Shown: positions 63,980 to 64,000 of the stretch, piece by piece
How the letters are laid out: every line of letters starts with the position of its first letter
Numbering within the stretch: position 1 is the first letter of the stretch
Source of the DNA: Icerya purchasi
Taxonomy: Eukaryota; Arthropoda; Insecta; Hemiptera; Monophlebidae
Assembly (NCBI GenBank): GCA_039619475.1
Contig: CM077116.1
Span: 103,833,164 to 103,897,163, forward strand
Reading direction: 5' to 3'
Length of the DNA: 64,000 nt
The notes under the pieces: generated by a model
What the model was told of the DNA's origin: nothing
Seen by the model: only the letters and a program-made list of their open reading frames with translations
Databases searched by the model: none
Made by a program: the position numbers and the translations under genes

Positions 63980-64000
63980 AGTCATTTAAATAATCCTTTC

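Noticed and set aside
1..64000. tRNA, rRNA or snRNA genes
   Set aside because: No cloverleaf-like A/B box pair or rRNA core was recognised while reading; this is not a substitute for a tRNAscan or Infernal run.

Overview
This window is a transposon graveyard from an arthropod genome, most likely an insect. Jockey-, I-, CR1-, RTE- and RLE-type LINEs, two BEL/Pao LTR elements, gypsy-like LTRs, hAT elements, a mariner and Helitrons lie together with AT-rich, intron-poor DNA. No rRNA, tRNA, CRISPR or bacterial-style operon was seen. I cannot name the species. Only one long intact ORF (60244-61248, +) is not explained by a mobile element.

Layout. 3-3350 (+): 3' part of an I-group LINE. 3570-11741 (-): remains of an LTR element (LTR, leader with repeated primer-site-like motifs, gag-like ORF, and possibly a second ORF), split by an RTE LINE at 4499-7887 with a 12-bp target-site duplication (TSD). 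11790-15211 (-): a LINE 3' fragment and a jockey element with ORF1 and a broken ORF2. 15212-43972 (-): one I-group LINE cut in two by a CR1-like LINE, which is itself cut in two by a 19.1-kb Helitron (18131-37249). Removing the Helitron restores the CR1-like reading frame exactly. Inside the Helitron are an inverted-repeat DNA transposon (21048-29283) that holds a twin-primed jockey element and two smaller transposons, a hAT, a hAT MITE, a second jockey, tandem 1.2-kb repeats with a duplicated 83-nt exon-like block, and scraps of Rep/helicase genes.

44131-50745 (-): an orphan LINE gag, the C-terminus of an LINE with a restriction-like endonuclease, and a 5'-truncated BEL/Pao element. 50974-59680: an inverted-repeat element carrying a full-length BEL/Pao element (52126-59629, TSD AGGGG), which carries a solo gypsy-like LTR. 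60244-61248: the unexplained ORF with three internal repeats. 61448-62998: a mariner holding a solo BEL/Pao-like LTR. 63030-63979 (-): a Helitron helicase tail and the end of another I-group LINE.

The two most interesting signals are (1) a histone-mRNA-like 3' stem-loop (6-bp stem, UUUC or UUUU loop) at an equivalent place in the LTRs of three BEL/Pao-type elements, with compensating base changes, and (2) the large Helitron with its exact frame-restoring insertion and duplicated, splice-flanked exon-like blocks.
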